Assembly: GCA_009787175.1 (NCBI GenBank)
Contig: WRGM01000101.1
Span: 1 to 7,737 of the forward strand
Reading direction: 5' to 3'
DNA length: 7,737 nt
Origin: Candidatus Bathycorpusculum fermentans
Lineage (GTDB): Archaea; Thermoproteota; Bathyarchaeia; Bathyarchaeales; Bathycorpusculaceae
How positions within the stretch are numbered: the stretch's first letter is position 1; every line of letters starts with the position of its first letter. The position numbers were made by a program, and so were the translations under genes. Below are positions 5,700-7,737 of this stretch, in pieces. The notes under the pieces are model-generated. The model did not search any database. It worked only from the letters and a program-made list of their open reading frames with translations, and was not told the DNA's origin.

Positions 5700-6182
5700 A
5701 TATTGCTCAACTTCATTATTTATAATTGTTAATTCAATGCCTGCTTGTTTAAAGTATTCAAGTGTATCTGCATCAGCGTGGTAGCGTTTTTCACATACCA
5801 CCCGTTTTATGCCCGCATTTATAATCATCATTGCACATGTTCTACACGGGGTCATTTTACAATATAGTGTTGAGCCTTCAAGCGGGATCCCAAAGCGTGC
5901 CGCTTGAATAATAGCGTTCTGTTCCGCATGCAGCGTGCGTACACAATGCTGAGTTACGGTACCATCAATGTTGAAAACTTTACGCATATCATGCCCTGCC
6001 TCATCACAATGCGGTAAACCAGCTGGCGCACCAACATAACCCGTAGTCATTATACGCTTATCCTTAACAATCACCGCGCCACACTTTCCCCGATCACAGG
6101 TTGCACGCTTAGAAATCGCCTCACACATATCAAGAAAATAACGATCCCAATCAGGCCTTACATTAACTACATCATTACTCAT
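5688..6182 (-). CDS. Deoxycytidylate (dCMP) deaminase
   Basis: This zinc-dependent enzyme deaminates dCMP to dUMP, the substrate of thymidylate synthase. It has the cytidine/deoxycytidylate deaminase fold with the zinc and catalytic motif HAE (85-87; E87 is the proton shuttle) and the second zinc motif PCRTC (112-116). The N-terminal WDRYF (12-16), GAVIVKD (35-41) and TGYVGAPAG (47-55) are typical of dCMP rather than cytidine deaminases. Extra Cys/His residues at C29, C34, H58, C59 and H79 may bind another zinc, as in some relatives. I chose the ATG at 6182 (164 aa); a GTG at 6194 would add four residues. It lies 49 nt downstream of the TRM11-like gene on the same strand with no clear promoter between, so co-transcription is likely. 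No thymidylate synthase is in view. Confidence 0.93.
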   Translation of the reverse strand: MSNDVVNVRPDWDRYFLDMCEAISKRATCDRGKCGAVIVKDKRIMTTGYVGAPAGLPHCDEAGHDMRKVFNIDGTVTQHCVRTLHAEQNAIIQAARFGIPLEGSTLYCKMTPCRTCAMMIINAGIKRVVCEKRYHADADTLEYFKQAGIELTIINNEVEQYKNQ

Positions 6183-6231
6183 ATAGCTTACCACTATATT
6201 TTACCCTGAAACAAACTAATAACAATAGCGT

Positions 6232-7533
6232 TCATTTACGAAACACATGAATTTCTCTACCAATCAAATGTCTACCGTCAACCTCTACAAGCGACTCCAA
6301 ATCCGTTAAACCCTGCATGTCTGTAATGTTTTTAGCAAAAAATTCCGGACTAAACGGTTTAACACGCACATAATCAGCCTCTTCTGCCTTTTCACCAATA
6401 GGCATAGTAACTATCTGCTTCGAACGCGTAACAATATACGGCGTAACCACAACAAGCCTACCACCCGGCCTGAGCACCTTATAGGATTCATTAATAAATC
6501 CAAAAAACAGCGACGTGAGCTTATCAATAACTTTTTGTGCGTAGGGCGTTGTAGGAATTTGACGCAAAGCCGGCCCCAAATCTGGCTCTGAAACTATGCA
6601 GTCAATATTTTCTCTACCAATTTTCATAGAAAGAACACCCACATCACTTTGAACAACCCTATAATCAACATTATAGAGCTCATATTCTTGTGATAACCAT
6701 TTCAAATTATCCTCTGCCGCTTTAATACACCATGCATTAATGTCTGTACCTACAACCTGCGCTTTAATTAGCAACGCCTCTTGTAAAACAGTACCTACCC
6801 CACAGAAAGCGTCAAGCAACGTTTTTCCTTTAGTGCACCCTGAGAGGTTAATCATTATTTTTGCTAGGCGCGGCGGCATACCAAAAATTTTTCTTTGCCT
6901 TGGCTTGTAGATGTCTCTTTTTTGAAATTCAAACGGGTTATGCACTGCAATAGTTGACGCTATATAACTGGTTTCTTTACCAATACAAAACAGTAGCTCT
7001 GATCTGCTTTCCACAAGCTCTTTTTTTATAACCTCAACATGACTAAGTTGCCCTTGTGATTTATTAGCAAATCCCATGAAACGAGCGGTTCTACCCTGCC
7101 TTGCTAATTCTTTCTTTATTGCGCTTCCAAGTAGCCGCTGAATTTCACCCGCGCGAGCTTTAAACTGGTCTTCTTCAATGTAAACACTGACTCCAAAGAA
7201 CATTTTTCCCTTTTTAGCATATTTGATCATTTGCTCAACTATGTTACTGCTCTCTAAAACTTCTGCAATTTGCTTCTCAGCTTGCTTGTTATGTACAATG
7301 AACGCATCTTTCACTAGTTGACTATCAAGCGTTACCTCGCTCTGTCCAATTTTTATTATGCCACCCATATCACTAATAACTGTGGGATCTAGTGCTTGCT
7401 GAGTTTGAATTGTGAAGAATTCTTTGTTGAACTGCTGTATTTCAAAGCTTATTCGTCTCGTTTGTAGGTAAGCTACAAGTTCCGCTAATGAAAGCCTCCA
7501 ATTCTTCCCTGCAATGAATAATAATGTAAACAT
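6232..7533 (-). CDS. TRM11/Trm-G10-like THUMP-domain RNA methyltransferase
   Basis: This 433-aa protein resembles the UPF0020/TRM11 family, whose characterised members methylate N2 of guanosine 10 in tRNA. The N-terminal part has the SLAEL segment (15-19) and GGIIKIG (57-63) seen in the family; a THUMP-like region follows to about 195. Next come the linker FQKRDIYKPRQ (203-213) and GMPPRLAKIMINL (218-230), SAM motif I DAFCGVGT (241-248; usually DPFCGxG), GTDIN (262-266), SD (296-297), and at the motif IV position SEPDLGP (315-321) where relatives usually have DPPYG. RPGGRLVVVTP follows. The fold therefore looks intact but the catalytic loop is atypical, so substrate and even activity are uncertain. 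The ATG at 7533 sits about 2 nt after the predicted transcription start. The family call is firm; the m2G10 role is only inferred. Confidence 0.82.
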   Translation of the reverse strand: MFTLLFIAGKNWRLSLAELVAYLQTRRISFEIQQFNKEFFTIQTQQALDPTVISDMGGIIKIGQSEVTLDSQLVKDAFIVHNKQAEKQIAEVLESSNIVEQMIKYAKKGKMFFGVSVYIEEDQFKARAGEIQRLLGSAIKKELARQGRTARFMGFANKSQGQLSHVEVIKKELVESRSELLFCIGKETSYIASTIAVHNPFEFQKRDIYKPRQRKIFGMPPRLAKIMINLSGCTKGKTLLDAFCGVGTVLQEALLIKAQVVGTDINAWCIKAAEDNLKWLSQEYELYNVDYRVVQSDVGVLSMKIGRENIDCIVSEPDLGPALRQIPTTPYAQKVIDKLTSLFFGFINESYKVLRPGGRLVVVTPYIVTRSKQIVTMPIGEKAEEADYVRVKPFSPEFFAKNITDMQGLTDLESLVEVDGRHLIGREIHVFRK

Positions 7534-7557
7534 TAAAAATCAACAATTTAATTGAAC

Positions 7558-7565
7558 TATTTAAA
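7558..7565 (-). promoter_or_regulatory. TATA box of the TRM11-like/dCMP deaminase operon
   Basis: Read on the minus strand this is TTTAAATA, close to the archaeal TATA consensus, preceded by AACGCG at the BRE position. The predicted start about 26 nt downstream falls near 7535, two bases before the ATG at 7533, so the transcript should be leaderless. No SD is present, which agrees. An imperfect palindrome centred on ACGCGT (7565-7570) overlaps the BRE side. Confidence 0.65.
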
Positions 7566-7646
7566 CGCGTTAAAACAAATGATTAAAAACGTCCAAGCTG
7601 AAAATGCCTAATACACCGCTTAATGTTTTTCTAAAACTTCTTTTAT

Positions 7647-7686
7647 AAAAAAAACCTAGCAGAATACCTGCCGCGTTAGCGGCAGG
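7647..7686 (-). terminator. GC-rich hairpin plus T8 tract at the right edge (terminator or IS200/IS605-like right end)
   Basis: CCTGCCGC (7667-7674) and GCGGCAGG (7679-7686) form a perfect 8-bp stem with a 4-nt loop. On the minus strand the stem is followed after 12 nt by eight T residues (7654-7647), so it could terminate a minus-strand gene beyond the right edge. The flanks read ATTCAT before and TATTCTGC after the hairpin, which from memory resembles the subterminal palindrome at the 3' end of IS200/IS605-family tnpB elements. No transposase gene is visible in this window, so the mobile-element reading is a hypothesis. Confidence 0.5.
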
Positions 7687-7737
7687 ATGAATGCGTCAGG
7701 TCTATTAGCGTCATGAGTTGTAGTTTTTGTCACTATA

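Noticed and set aside
7655..7737. Minus-strand frames entering from the right edge, one stopping at 7713-7711 and one reading through the hairpin to 7657
   Set aside because: Too short and without known motifs. One may be the C-terminus of a neighbouring gene, but I cannot tell which frame is used.
7660..7737. tRNA or other structured RNA gene at the right edge
   Set aside because: Apart from the single 8-bp hairpin I see no T-loop consensus, anticodon arm or acceptor pairing.
1..7737. CRISPR arrays, box C/D sRNA motifs, rRNA, phage or defence genes
   Set aside because: I saw no regularly spaced repeats, no paired C/D boxes in the gaps, and no proteins of these kinds.

Overview
This is a roughly 40% GC archaeal chromosome segment of housekeeping genes for translation, RNA modification and transcription. 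The archaeal assignment rests on SRP54 with an archaeal-type M domain, ribosomal protein L21e, RNA polymerase subunit F (Rpb4-like), an archaeal Pus10, DUF655, TATA boxes and very short mRNA leaders. The protein sequences feel closest to Thermoproteota, possibly Bathyarchaeia; that is recall-based and low confidence.

Layout. 1-227 is a GT-rich, nearly C-free leader with a weak TATA box and a Shine-Dalgarno (SD) site for srp54. 228-3580 is a tight plus-strand operon, srp54-pus10-rpl21e-rpoF, with junctions of 6-11 nt; at each one the upstream stop codon lies in or beside the next gene's SD. After a T6 tract and a new TATA box, a second plus-strand unit follows: DUF655-ksgA-hemK-like (3647-5636), where ksgA and hemK overlap by 17 nt. 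A convergent gap with an 8-bp inverted repeat and T tracts on both sides (5637-5700) separates it from a minus-strand pair. That pair is a TRM11-like THUMP methyltransferase (7533-6232, probably leaderless) followed by dCMP deaminase (6182-5688). The right edge (7534-7737) holds the TATA box of the minus-strand pair and a perfect 8-bp GC-rich hairpin whose flanks resemble IS200/IS605-type right ends.

How the genes fit together. SRP54 targets nascent chains, L21e is a ribosomal protein, Pus10 and the TRM11-like enzyme modify tRNA, KsgA dimethylates 16S rRNA, the HemK-like enzyme probably methylates release factor, and RpoF is part of the RNA polymerase stalk. DUF655, with a helix-hairpin-helix, sits among them and has no firmly established function. 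dCMP deaminase (dUMP supply for thymidylate) is the only gene outside this theme.

The strongest unexplained signal is compositional. The plus strand is G-over-C rich to about 3.9 kb and C-over-G rich after it, and the switch falls inside the intact DUF655 gene whatever the gene orientation. All three class-I methyltransferases also depart from the textbook catalytic motif IV (SPPY, NAPY, EPDL). I found no CRISPR array, defence system, prophage or clearly new multi-gene system; this is mostly an ordinary conserved region.
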